Origin: Diplonema papillatum
Taxonomy: Eukaryota; Euglenozoa; Diplonemea; Diplonemida; Diplonemidae
Assembly: GCA_030068145.1 (NCBI GenBank)
Contig: JAPJBO010000002.1
Location: 682,001-746,000 of the forward strand
Length of the DNA stretch: 64,000 nt
Direction: 5' to 3'
Positions 22,263 through 32,997 of this stretch are shown here, one piece after another (position 1 is the stretch's first letter; every line of letters begins with the position of its first letter). The translations under genes and the position numbers were made by a program. The notes below the pieces were generated by a model that saw nothing but the letters and a program-made list of their open reading frames with translations, did no database searches and was not told where the DNA came from.

Positions 22263-22368
22263 CCTATCAGCTTTTGACGGTAGTGTAGTGGACTACCGTG
22301 GCTGTAACGGGTAACGGGGAATTAGGGTTCGATTCCGGAGAGGGAGCCTGAGAAACGGCTACCACACA
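22263..22368 (+). rRNA. Fragment of SSU (18S-type) rRNA, probably a pseudogene piece
   Basis: About 105 bp match a conserved 5'-third segment of eukaryotic SSU rRNA as I remember it: CCTATCAGCTTTTGACGG, GACTACCGTGGC, AACGGGTAACGGGGAATTAG, GGTTCGATTCCGGAGAGGG and CCTGAGAAACGGCTACCAC. Similarity stops on both sides, so it is an isolated piece with no neighbouring rDNA. It lies just upstream of the exon at 21656-22252 (which is on the opposite strand). Confidence 0.8.
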
Positions 22369-22699
22369 AGACGAAGAAGGTGTCGTGCAAAAAAGGAACT
22401 CAAAAATGGGAAAAGGGCGGCGTAGAACTCGCAAGCAGGGTCTGAAACCTTGGGAAACTGGCCCGTACGCCTCGTTTTTTTGTCTCGGGTATCGCTTTCG
22501 TTGAACGACGACCATTCCAAAGTTGAAGCTCATCAGTGGGTCTCACTGCTTTTTTAGTTGCAGCACCGTTTCTCCTTCCTTCCCGGGTGGGCAAGCGAGG
22601 GGTGCATATACGGTGTTTTTTGTGTTTCCGACGATCCCGAATGGACGTACAGATTGGTGTCTTTTGACCTTTTGTATGCTTGTGGAGTTCAGCTTAGTA

Positions 22700-22810
22700 C
22701 GTGCTTTTTTTTTTTTTTGCGATAACCAGTAGTGAGCATATTTGTTACAGCTAAAAAGGAACGTTGGCAGCGGTTTAACCTGAACGCGCACAGGTCAAAA
22801 TCGCACAAAC
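22700..22810 (+). repeat. Family III intron repeat in plus orientation
   Basis: Contains GTTACAGCTAAAAAGGAACG and TTGGCAGCGGTTTAACC followed by GAACGCGCAC. It is the same family as 21545-21640 but inverted relative to all identified genes. Confidence 0.65.
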
Positions 22811-22884
22811 AAAAAGCGACGGAGTAGTAACCTTCGTACAGGCGTTAGTTCTTAAATTTTCTAAGGTCTTCGATCTTCTAACGA

Positions 22885-25800
22885 CTAAAAAAACGTAGGA
22901 AGAAATCTTGAGTTCAGTGCGCACGCAGAGCCAGCACCAAGGAAAGGGAGAGATGCGCAAGAAGCATACAAGGTTTCGAACATATCGCCCATCTTCTGCA
23001 GCACGCCGCGCGCCGCGTCGGGGGGTCGGTCGCCCGGCCCGGCGGCGGAGGCTTCCGGCCGCGGGGCCGGCGCCACGGCGGGGCGCGACCACGACTCCTT
23101 TTCACGCCGCCGCCCGCCCGAGAAGAACGACGCCGCCTGTGCGAACGGGTCACCCGGCCGCGACCACAGCGACGCCGACAGCGACGACGCGGAGGAGGGC
23201 CCGGACCCCGACCGGCGCAGGGAGAACGAGAAGGACGGCCTGCCCTTCTTCCCCGGCCTCGTCCCGCCGCCGCCGTCGCCGTCCATTCCGCCAATTCGGC
23301 TCCCAGTCGCCGAGACAGGGCGGTTGCCCGGCGCCGCCGCGCCTTGGGAGCGGTGCTCCACGCCGGGGCGGCTGCTTCCGCAGGCGGACAAGGCGGATCG
23401 CCCGTCGAACTGCGTGGAACGGGCGTCCGCCTCGGGTGCAGACCTCGCCGCCGCGGCGGATGCGCCGGGGCCGCCGTTCCGGTCGTCGAAGGGGTAGTCC
23501 GACGCAGCGCCCGACGCACCGGGGGCGCTTCCGCGGGCGGATGCGGAGACTCCCGCGTCGAACTGCGTGGAACGGGCGTCCGCCTCGGCGCGGCGGCTGC
23601 TGCCGTGGGCGGATGCAGACCTCGCTGCGGCGCGGCTGTTCCGGTCGTCGAACGGCGTGGAATGGTAATCCGCCTCAACAACCGACGCACTGGGAGCACC
23701 AGGGCGGCTGCTGCCATGGGCGGATGCAGACTTCGCTGCGGCATGACTGTAATCCGCCTCAGCACCCGAAGCACTGGGAGCACCGGGGCGGCTGCTGCCG
23801 TGGGCGGATGCAGGCTTCACTGCGGCACGACTGTTCCGGCCGTCGATCTGCGTGGAATGGTGACCCGCCTCAACAACCGACGCACTGGGACCGGGGCGGC
23901 TGCTGCCATGGGCGGATGCAGGCTTCGCTCCGGCATGACTGTCGAACTGCGTGGAACGGTAATCCGCCTCAACACCCGACGCACTGGGAGCCGCGGGGCG
24001 GCTGCTGCCGTGGGCGGATGCAGACCTCGGTGCGCCGTGCGGCCCGGTCCAGCAGCCTGACTGCGTGGACGCGCCGCCCCGGCACTCCGCCTCAACACCG
24101 GGCACACCGTGGCTGCCGCTTCGGCGGGCCACAGACCCCGCCGCGGCGCGACTGTTCCGGGCGTCGAACTGCGTGGAATGGTAATCCGCCTTGCCAGATG
24201 CAGACCGACCGCTCGCACGGGCGGACGCGCCGGAGCCCGCGCGGGCCCGGGGGGAGAAGTACCGGTGCTCGCCGGCGTCCGCCGCCCACGACGACGCCCC
24301 GGACGGCCACGCCGCCGCGTGCTCCGCAGGAGAAGGCCCCGGGTCCCGCGCCGCCGCTGGCGGGTCGACGACCTGCAGAGGCGCAGCCCCCTCGCCCCCG
24401 GCGGCGCCGGAAGCCACTGGCCGGGCGGATGCAGACCTCGCAGCGGCAGCACGACCGCTTGCGTGGACGGACAACGCGCCCGAGCCCCGGCGGGGCCCTG
24501 GCTGCACCCCCCCTGGTGGTGCGGCCTGCACCCCTGCGGACCTGAGGCCCACCCCCGGCGCAGACCGAGCGGAAGGCGGCCCCGGCGCCGACGTTGCCGC
24601 GTGGGCGAACTCCGCGAACGCATGCGGCGGCAGCGCCGCCGCCTCCCCGGGCGCTTCCCCGCGGCGGGAGGCCGCGGACGCGTCCGCCCTCCGCGCGGCC
24701 GGCCGCCGGCGGGCGGGCGAGTGGCCGCGCTTCGCGCGGGGCGACGACTTGCGCGCGCGGCGGGCCTTCGCCGCCGCGCGCTTCGCCTTCCGGTCGCGGG
24801 TCGTCCGCGCAGCGCCCCCCTTCCCGTCCGCCGCCGCCGCCTTCTGCAGCATCGGCGCCACCGCGCCGACCAGCCACTGGATCCCGGTCTGCACCGCTAG
24901 CCGGATCGCGGCCTTCTCCCGTCCCCCGTCCCCCCTCGCCTGCGGATGCTCGTCGATCGCCGCCCGGTCGTACTCATGGTAGTACCCCGGCTCGTTTCCC
25001 CAGGCCGGGAGGTAGCCCGCCGACTCTTCCTGGCGGTAGTGCAGGGGGGAGTGGTGGTGCTGCGCGTGCAGCAGCACGGGCGGGGGTGGGTAAAACTGGC
25101 CAGTTTCGCCGGCGGGCCACTGCGGAGACGCCGCGGCGCGCCCCGGGTGGCGGGCGGTGTACTGCTGGTACTGCTGGGGCGGCGGCGGCGCGGCGGGCTG
25201 CGGCGGCGCCGCCGCGACGTGGACGACGGTGACCTGCCGCGGGGGCGAGAGGCACTCCTGGTGCGAGAACACCGGCGCGTGGGCCGGCGGGAGGTCCCGC
25301 AGGGGCGGCGCCGCCGGCAGCAGGCCGCGCGCCGCGGGGATCGACCCGTCCGGGTGCGCAAGCGGATACGGCGCCGCTCCTGGCTGGCGGCCGCCGCCCC
25401 ACAAACCGGCGCTGCACACCTCTTGGGGATCGCTCCTCTCGCGGGACTCCTCTCTCTGCATGTGCGGGTTGAACCCATTTTCGACCCGCAAGTCCCCGTG
25501 GTGCCAGGCGCCGTCCAGTGGCCGCTCGCTCGGTCGCTGCGTGGCAGACCGATTGTCCGTTGCCGCATTCGCACCGGAACCCCGCGTCGGTCCGCCCCGT
25601 GACGACGCAACGCCGTGCGAGGACGCCGGGCCGAGGGACAGATTGTTTCGCTGGGAAGCCGCTGCGGAGCTGGGCGCGTTGGCCACCCGGGTCTCCAACG
25701 ACGACGTGCGCGGCGGCACCGAGCTGCTCGTGAACTGCGGCGGGGAGCTCGCCCTGTTGCTCTGCAGGAGGCCGGCCAGCTGCGCGGACTGGCCGAGGGG

Positions 25801-28800
25801 CACCGTGGCCTCCCAGGGGTGGCCCATCCCCGAATGAGATGACCGGTCTGTCCGTGTGTCCATCGCGATGGAGGGGTCCTGATGCAGGGCCCCGCCGACC
25901 GAGCCTTCGTCGCTCGACGGGTACAGCGGCGGGCCGGCGGGCCCTCCCTCGGGCGAGAACTCGGCCGCCAACGCTCGCGGCGGCAGCGGGTTGCCGCCGG
26001 GCGCCTGCCGCAGCGAGCTGCGCCGCGGCTTCGCCACCGGGCTGGCCAGGAGGCCGGCGGCCGTCTGCGGCAGGCCGGTGCTCCGGGGCGGTCCCCGGCC
26101 GTGCTGTTTTGCGGGGTGTCTGCCGGTCGCCTCGCTGTTCCGGCGCTTCGGGGCTATCCCGTAGCCCAGCAGCTGGCGGGGGTCGAACCGGGCAGTCGGA
26201 CTCTGGTTGAACTCAGCCGACCCGAAGGCGCCGGAGGCGGAGCTGTTGTGGGTCTGCGGGATGGTCGACGACTTCGTTTTGCCCGCTTTGCTGGACGCGT
26301 CGCTCCGCGCTTCCATCCCCAAGGACGCGTGGGATGTCTCGCCGTGGAGGCGGTGCTCGGCGGTCGATTCATCGAACCCCGGCTGCCCGCCGCTGCCCCC
26401 GTGGCCCCCGCCGACCGAAGCAACCCCTGGCTGCGCCGCGCCCCCGCCGCTTTGTTGCGGGAAAGAGTACGAGTGGTAGTCGTTCGAGGAGAAGCTCGCC
26501 GGGCTCGCGTCGCCGCCACCGGCGGCGCGCGCTGCGCTGCCTTCGGCCGGCGGGTGGTACGTCGAGTAGGAAGTCTGCTGCTCGCTCAGATCCCCCGGCG
26601 CTCCTCCCGGCCTGGACACGGCGCTCAGGTACCTGGGGTTCGGGTTCGCACCGCCTCCGGACGGTGCGCCACTACTTTTCGGCGGGAAGTACATCGAGTA
26701 AGAAGTCTGCATGTCACTCGGCTCTCCCATCGCTTCCCCCGGTCTGGACACGGCGCTCAGGTACCTTGGGTTCGGGTTGGCACCGCCTCCGGAAGGTGCA
26801 TCACTACCTTTCGGCGGGAAGTACGTCGAGTAAGAAGTCTGCTTCTCGCTCGGATCACCCATCGCTTCCCCCGGCCTGGACACGGCGCTCAGGTACCTGG
26901 GGTTTGGGATCGCACCGCCTCCGGAAAAAGGTGCGTCAGTACCTTTCGGCGGGAAGTACGTCGAGTAGGAAGTCTGCTTCTCGCTCGGATCCCCCGTTGC
27001 CTCTCCCGGCCTGGACGCGGAGCTCGGAAGCTTGGGGTTCGGGCTCGGCCCGCCTCCGGAAGGCGCGTCGCCGCTTTTCGGCGGGAAGTACGTCGAGTAG
27101 GAAGTCTGCTTCGACGGCCCCTCGCTCGGCTTCGCGTGCCTTGCCTTCGCCGCGTGGCTGCTGGCGTTCGACGGGGTTCCTTCGGAGCGTGGATCGCCCG
27201 CCAGGAGCCGACGGTGCCCGCTCGCCATCGACATGCTGCTGTCCGAGAAAAAGTCGTTGGCGTTGTACTTGTTGTTGCTGGTGCCGCCGGCGTCGTCGCC
27301 GGGTGCCTGCGCCCGCGGGTCCCCCCGCCCGGTCTCGCCGGCTTCGGGGCGCAACGCGCCGCCGCCGGCGGACGCTAAGCTCCGGGGCGGGCGGGGCTTC
27401 GACGCGTGGCGGGAGGGCGCCGCCGCGCTGTCCTCGAGCCGCGGGGGTCCGCCGCCCGCCTCGTGCTCGGATTTGCCGCCGTCGGCGTGTTTTAACGACA
27501 ACGCGCCCGACGCGGCGCTGGCGTTGCTTTGCCTCCTGGGCTTGCTGGCTTGGGACGCTTGGGACGCCGGTTTTCTACGGGCGTCCTCCGCCTTGTGCTC
27601 GGATTTTCCGCCGTCGGAGTCTTTTAACGGCAACACGCCGGACGCGGCGCTGGCGTTGCTTTGCCTCCTGGGCTTGCTGTCTGGGGACGCCTGGGACGCC
27701 GGTTTTCTCCGGGCGTCCTCCGTCTTGTGCTCGGATTTGCCGCCGTCGGTGTCTTTTAACGACAACGCGCCGGACGCGGCGCTGGCGTTGCTTTGCCTCC
27801 TGGGCTTGCTGGCTTGGGACGCCCGCTTGCGGCGTGCCTCGCCGGGTTCGTCGTCGTGTTGGTCGCCGGCGCCGCCGTCCCGCGTGCTGGCGGCGTCGGC
27901 CGGCCGCTGGCGGTCGCCTTCTGCGTCGGTTCCCGCGCCGTCTTCGCTGCCGCGCCCGCGGCTGCTCTTGGCGGCGGTGTCCGCGCGGCTATCGCTCCTG
28001 CGCCGGCGGCTGCTTCGGGCGTCGCTTTGCGCGTCGTCTTCACCCTTGCGCCCGCGGCTGCTCTTGGCGTCGGTTTCCTCATCAAATTCACTCTTGTGTC
28101 GGCGGCTGCTCTTGGCGTCGTGTTCCACGTGGGCTTTGCTCTTATCATCTCCGGTTTTGCCGCGACTATCACCCTTGGTGTCTGACTTCTTCCCATTGCC
28201 GTCTCCGCTCGACGCGGAACTGTTCTTTGTGGCGGGATCAACGGTTTTGCCGCGACTTTCGCCCTTGGCGCCGGACTTCTTCTCCTCGCCATCTTCGCTG
28301 GACGCAGAACTGTCCACGCGGCGGCTCTCTGCGTCGGGATCCGCGGCCTCGTCTCGATCCCCGCCGTCCTCGGGTGCGTTCAACGTTTTGCCCGCGGCGC
28401 TGCCTTTGCTGCGGTGCTTCGCGCCGCCGACGTCCGGTGCCGCGTCGACGCCGGGCGTGCTCTGTTTCCCGGGGTCGTCCCCCCTGGCGCTCGTCCGGCT
28501 CGAGGTGGCACGACTTAGGGTCTTGGCAAGTGGTTCGTCGTTGCCCTTCTGAACGCCGGGAATGGACGGGGTGCTGCTCTGTACCGCCAGAAGCTCCCCC
28601 GAGGGATCCTCGGATTGCTTCCCTTTGCCTCCCGAACGACTTTCGGGTTTGCTTGGCTTCTTCGGCTTTTCGCTAGGCGGAGACGACGACGACGACGCGG
28701 CGGAGCCTTTCCGGTGCTGGTGGTCCTTGGCCGCGCCGCCCTTCTCACCTGATTCTCCCCCCGCAAGAACAGGGGGTGCGCTCTTCTTCGCCTCCTGCGC

Positions 28801-29879
28801 GGTTTCCGATACCCGCGGTTTCTCGCTTGCCGGGGGTGCCGACGACGACGATGACGACGCCGAGCCTTTCCGATCCGCGTGGTCTTTCGCGCCGCCTTTT
28901 GCAGAGACGGAAGGGGCGCTCTTCTTCGCTTCCCGCGCGGCCTCCGATCCTTGCGGCTTCTCGCTTGCCGGGGGTGCCGAAGACGATGACGACGACGCTG
29001 AGCTTTTCCGCTTTCGATGTTCGCCCGACTTGTGGTGAGTCGGGGCTTTCGTTTCAACGACGGAGGTGGATGGGGAGGTCGTCTTGGCTTCTTGCACGTT
29101 CGATTTGTTTGACTCTTGCGGGGGTTCGCTCGGAGGAGCCGATGATGACGACGAGCCCCGCTTTAGGAGTCCACCGGACTTGTGGCGAGTCGGGTCTTCT
29201 ATCGGTTCTTCGGCAGGGGTGGACGGCGGGACCGCCTTTGCATCTTGCACTTTCGGCGTGGGTTTGTCGGTCGAAGATGACGATGACGAAGATGCCTCCG
29301 ACGATGAGTCTTTCCGCTTTGGGTGCCCGCTCGTATTTGATGCTGCTTTGGTCGAAGTTTTGTCTTTTTGCGCGTGTTCCGACGAGGTGCTTTTTTTCGC
29401 ATCCGGCGATATCGCGTTGGCGCCCGGTTTCGGCTTACTGCGTGACGACGAGGAGGAGGACGACGACGACGAGCGCGAGGAGGCGGCCGACCGCTTTCCC
29501 CCCGGAGCAGGCTGCGCGCCTCCGACCGACGAACCCTGCTCACTCACCGCAGCGGGCCGGGTTTCGCCCGCCTCGCCGGGGCCCGTGTCCTCGGTTCCGC
29601 CGGCGCGGCCGCTCACGGCGCCGCCCTGGTCGTCGCCCGAGACGCCGCCGGTCGCGCCCTCTTTGTCCTTGCCGTCCTGGTCGTCGCTGGCGGCGGCTGG
29701 CTTCTCCTCCTCCTCTGCGTCGCTCTTCCCCCCGGGGCTCTTCTTGGGTGCGCCCTTCTTCGCTCTCGGCTTCTTGCCGCCGGGCTTCTTCCGGGCCGGC
29801 TTCGCGGCTGACTTCTTCTTCTTCGGCGACCGTTTCGCCTGCGAGCCGTACTGCTCGCGCAAAGCTTTCACCTGGATTG
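22885..29879 (-). CDS. Giant disordered Ser/Lys/Gly-rich repeat protein, function unknown
   Basis: One open exon of about 2330 codons. It probably starts at the acceptor AATCCAG|GTGAAAGC (exon base 29879), because the frame continues upstream of the first Met at 29871 (VKALREQYGSQAKR). An upstream exon is expected but not found. Regions in order: basic N terminus (SPKKKKSAAKPARKKPGG); Ser/Asp/Lys-rich stretch to about 680 with poly-Ser runs; three 42-residue repeats around KPRRQSNASAASG (about 679-792); five 43-residue repeats around QTSYSTYFPPK (about 919-1105); Pro/Gln-rich segment near 1500-1600; Lys/Arg/Ala block (about 1680-1720); about eight repeats around SAHGSSRPGAPSAS (1894-2162). 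It looks like a scaffold, nuclear or matrix-type disordered protein. The last 12 codons may be intron read-through (CTTG|GTGCTGG near 22926). Confidence 0.6.
23385..24190. repeat. About 111-bp in-frame repeats, C-terminal part of the giant protein
   Basis: Roughly eight imperfect units contain GGGGCGGCTGCTGCCGTGGG and GTGGAACGGTAATCCGCC. They encode SAHGSSRPG...EADYHSTQFD modules. Unit length varies by whole codons, so the frame is maintained. Confidence 0.75.
26555..27115. repeat. About 129-bp in-frame repeats in the giant protein
   Basis: Five units contain GGCGGGAAGTACGTCGAGTA and CACGGCGCTCAGGTACCT. They encode QTSYSTYFPPK...NPRYLSAVSRPGEA. The middle units are nearly identical. Confidence 0.8.
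27495..27835. repeat. About 126-bp in-frame repeats in the giant protein
   Basis: Three units contain GCGGCGCTGGCGTTGCTTTG and CTCCTGGGCTTGCTG. They encode KPRRQSNASAASG modules. Confidence 0.8.
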
Positions 29880-30047
29880 GTTACGTTGACCATTTTTCGA
29901 GACTGGAGGTCCTATGAACATGCAATGTGAATAGCCTCTATTCGAGCCAACCCCACTTTTCTCTACACTAAAAAGTGTATTGTTTTTGAACTAGATAATA
30001 GTTCGGAGCTGGCTTTTTCCGTTTTTCGGATTTCATGCCTGTACGGT

Positions 30048-30111
30048 CCACTTCAACAGTGCGACGGTCTCCGGACCCACAGGTCTGCGGTTCGATCCCC
30101 GCGCGAAGTGT
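30048..30111 (+). other. tRNA-like / box B-containing segment
   Basis: GGTTCGATCCCCGCG matches the T-arm (pol III box B) pattern, preceded by CCGGACCCACAGGTCTGC. CACTTC near 30049 could pair with GAAGTG near 30105 as an acceptor stem. A normal D-arm and a good anticodon stem are missing and the span is only about 64 nt. A degenerate tRNA or the head of a SINE is more likely than a working tRNA. Confidence 0.3.
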
Positions 30112-30185
30112 TTTTTTCGGTTTGAAGTTTCTGAGAATTTTTGCTGTCTTCGGTGGGTCACTCGGCGCCCCAAAGGGGCGCCGGT

Positions 30186-30197
30186 TGAGGGGGGGGG

Positions 30198-30246
<49 letters not shown>

Positions 30247-30345
30247 GGGAGGGGCGGGGGGGGCCGGCCGGGGGGGCCGGGTGGGGCGGCCCCGGGAGGG
30301 GCCGGGCCCCGGGAGGGGCCGGGCCCCGGGAGGGGGAGGGGAAAG
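30186..30345. repeat. Long G-tract followed by G/C-rich imperfect repeats
   Basis: An almost pure G run of about 55 bases (30189-30243) is followed by (GGGCCGGGCCCC)-type repeats. The minus-strand transcript would be C-rich and the plus strand could form quadruplexes. The base count in such a run may be unreliable. Confidence 0.85.
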
Positions 30346-30354
30346 GCCGCCTGA

Positions 30355-31262
30355 GCTTTGCTTCACCAGAACTTTGCTTCACCCGAACTTAGCTTCACCC
30401 GAACTTAGCTTCGCCCGAACTTTGTTTCGCCCGATCTTAGCTTCACCAGAACTTTGCTTCACCCGAACTTTGCTTCCCCCAGAACTTAGCTTCGCCCGAA
30501 CTTTGCTTCACCAGAACTTAGCTTCGCCCGAACTTTGCTTCGCCCGAACTTTGCTTCCCCCAGAGCTTTGTTTCGCCCGAACTTTGCTTCACCAGAACTT
30601 TGCTTCATCCGAACTTCGCTTCGCCCAGAACTTTGCTTCGCCCGAACTTTGTTTCGCCCGAACTTTGTTTCGCCCGAACTTAGCTTCACCAGAACTTTGC
30701 TTCACCCAAACTTAGCTTCGCCCGAACTTTGCTTCACCAGAACTTAGCTTCGCCCGAACTTTGCTTCACCCGAACTTAGCTTCGCCGAACTTTTTTCGCC
30801 CGATCTTAGCTTCACCAGAACGTCCGAACTTTGCTTCACCCAGAACTTAGCTTCACCCGAACTTAGCTTCGCCCGAACTTTGCTTCACCAGAACTTTGCT
30901 TCACCCGAACTTAGCTTCGCCCGAACTTTGCTTCACCAGAACTTAGCTTTGCCCGAACTTTGCTTCACCCGAACTTAGCTTCGCCGAACTTTGTTTCGCC
31001 CGATCTTAGCTTCACCAGAACGTCCGAACTTTGCTTCACCCAGAACTTAGCTTCGCCCGGACTTTGTTTCGCCCAAACTTAGCTTCACCTTCGCCCGAAC
31101 TTTGCTTCACCAGAACTTTGCTCACCCGAACTTAGCTTCGCCCGAACTTTGCTTCGCCCGAACTTTGTTTCGCCCGAACTTAGCTTCACCCGAACTTTGC
31201 TTCACCAGAACTTAGCATTGCCCGAACTTAGCTTCGCCCGAACTTTGCTGTTCCCCGAACTT
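30355..31262. repeat. Satellite of 16-18-bp units
   Basis: More than fifty degenerate copies of TTCGCCCGAACTTTGC and TTCACCAGAACTTAGC variants are mixed in irregular order. No gene is supported here; open frames come from the repeat. Confidence 0.9.
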
Positions 31263-31473
31263 TAACTGCTGCCTCCAGTCTCGCCACGCGCCGGCCTTAG
31301 CCGAGCGCACGTACTTTGTTGAAAACGCGGAGTCTAAGTCTGCCCACGGAAGGTTCTCATTCTCCGGACTGGTACTCACGAACGTACTTCTGGCGCATGG
31401 GTGCCTCCATACCCAAGCACAAGGTCTTGAGAGGGGGGTGAACCAAACATTGCTAAGGACGACAGCCCCAATA

Positions 31474-31506
31474 ATAAGATCTCCAAAAGCCCACGTAAAA
31501 TGGCCG
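31474..31506. repeat. Left direct repeat flanking the GA-run/ORF segment
   Basis: ATAAGATCTCCAAAAGCC and CACGTAAAATGGCCG recur as ATAAGATCACAAGAAGCC and TACGTAAAATGGCCG at 32679-32711, same orientation. Confidence 0.6.
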
Positions 31507-31525
31507 TGCTAAGAACGGCAGCCAA

Positions 31526-31730
<205 letters not shown>

Positions 31731-31734
31731 GAGT

Positions 31735-32653
31735 TAGAGTGCAGGGACCATCTCTCCGAGGAGTATCCGGTCGCCCCACTACTATCCCGTACTACTACGG
31801 CGGGCGCAAGTCGTTGCGCCGTGGGCGCGGAGCGAGCCGTGGCCCTGTCAAAGATGATTGTTGCACCGATGGTGGCGCAGCCGGGGGCGTTCTGACTGGC
31901 GGACGAGACCGCCTGGCAGGCGTGTGTTGGCACGTTGTTTCGCGGGCTCTCCTCAGCCCGCCCTATGGCGGCGGCTAGCATCTTGACAGAGAATCTCAAC
32001 TCCCACTGAACATAGGGTACGTCGTGCGGATATTCAGGCACGGCATCGTTCCAGCTGTTACGGGCGCAAATTGTTTCCAGCTTGCCCAACATCCACTCGG
32101 TCTTCCGTCCAGCCGCAAAGCGTGGGCGGTGGGTACAACCCGGCATAGCCGGCGCACCAAAACAGCGGAGGGAACAGACCCCCTGCCGCCACTTCCCAGG
32201 GAAGGAGGCGACTCCTGAGTCGGCGCAGCACAGGTCGTTGATAGCTCGCATAAGGTACCCAATTTGCAGCCCCTTCTCGGCGAAGGTTCTCCCTGGGAGC
32301 TTCGAACGCGTAAATGCCTCAAAATCAAGCGCGAGTTCCACGCCTGTCGTCGGGAGAGGGTTGGAGCTGACCCATGATAGACTCCGCAGCCAGAAGACCA
32401 ACGTCGCTGCGAAGCGGGTTCCGATGTTGGTCGTTAGCAACTTACGACTGTCCGTTGCTAAGTGTACGTCGTATTTCGTCGACGCACCTGAGGCGAGTTC
32501 CCAAGGGCGTGTTGCCGCAAGGCTCCGCTGCGCCTGCGCCATCTCGATTGAGTTCGTACCGATCAGCCTCTGGATCTTCTCCAGGAGGTCAGGAGGGGTC
32601 CCGTAGGGGGGTATCCCTCTAATGCACAAGCACTGGGGCATGTCCCGGACCAT
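31735..32653 (-). CDS. Unknown ORF between direct repeats, possibly retroelement-derived
   Basis: About 300 codons are open on the minus strand before the frame enters the GA run. The peptide has protein-like composition (for example PLPTTGVELALDFEAFTRSK, then GLQIGYLMRAINDLCC) and some Cys/His-bearing stretches. I do not recognise a domain. The WELALDFE-type phrase reminds me of C-terminal regions of protist retroelement polyproteins, which is a weak impression. The ORF and GA run together are bracketed by 33-bp direct repeats (31474-31506 and 32679-32711), which would fit an inserted or retrotransposed segment. Truncated at its 3' end by the microsatellite. Confidence 0.3.
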
Positions 32654-32678
32654 CGCCTCAGCAATGCAAAACCGGGGG

Positions 32679-32711
32679 ATAAGATCACAAGAAGCCTACG
32701 TAAAATGGCCG
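32679..32711. repeat. Right direct repeat flanking the ORF segment
   Basis: Partner of 31474-31506, about 28 of 33 positions identical. A more diverged relative (GGAGGCCTACGTAAGGC) occurs near 38716. Confidence 0.55.
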
Positions 32712-32997
32712 GAGTTGGGCACTTCAGGGGGCACACGGACACAGGTATCGTTTCCCTTGGTACATGATGCATACATAGCAGGCACTTGTACACAATGTGT
32801 GCTTTTTTAAAGTGCAAGTTCGCTTGAGGATCCGAATATTACGGGTTATAGTCTCCGGGTGACCATCCTCGAACGGGTTCCCCTTCTGGTACCATATATT
32901 GGTACGCACATCTAGCGGTTATTGTGGTTGAGAGGTTCGGTGTTCTTGGGTCTCCGGTTAACCACTGAGGCTGGGAGTCGGGTAGTATGCACATCTT

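Noticed and set aside
22908..29930. Long plus-strand ORFs opposite the giant gene (for example 26334-28676)
   Set aside because: Antisense shadows of a GC-rich, repeat-bearing exon; compositions are Arg/Cys/Trp-rich and unlike proteins.
30048..30111. Functional tRNA gene
   Set aside because: No acceptable D-arm or anticodon stem and only about 64 nt; kept only as a tRNA-like segment.
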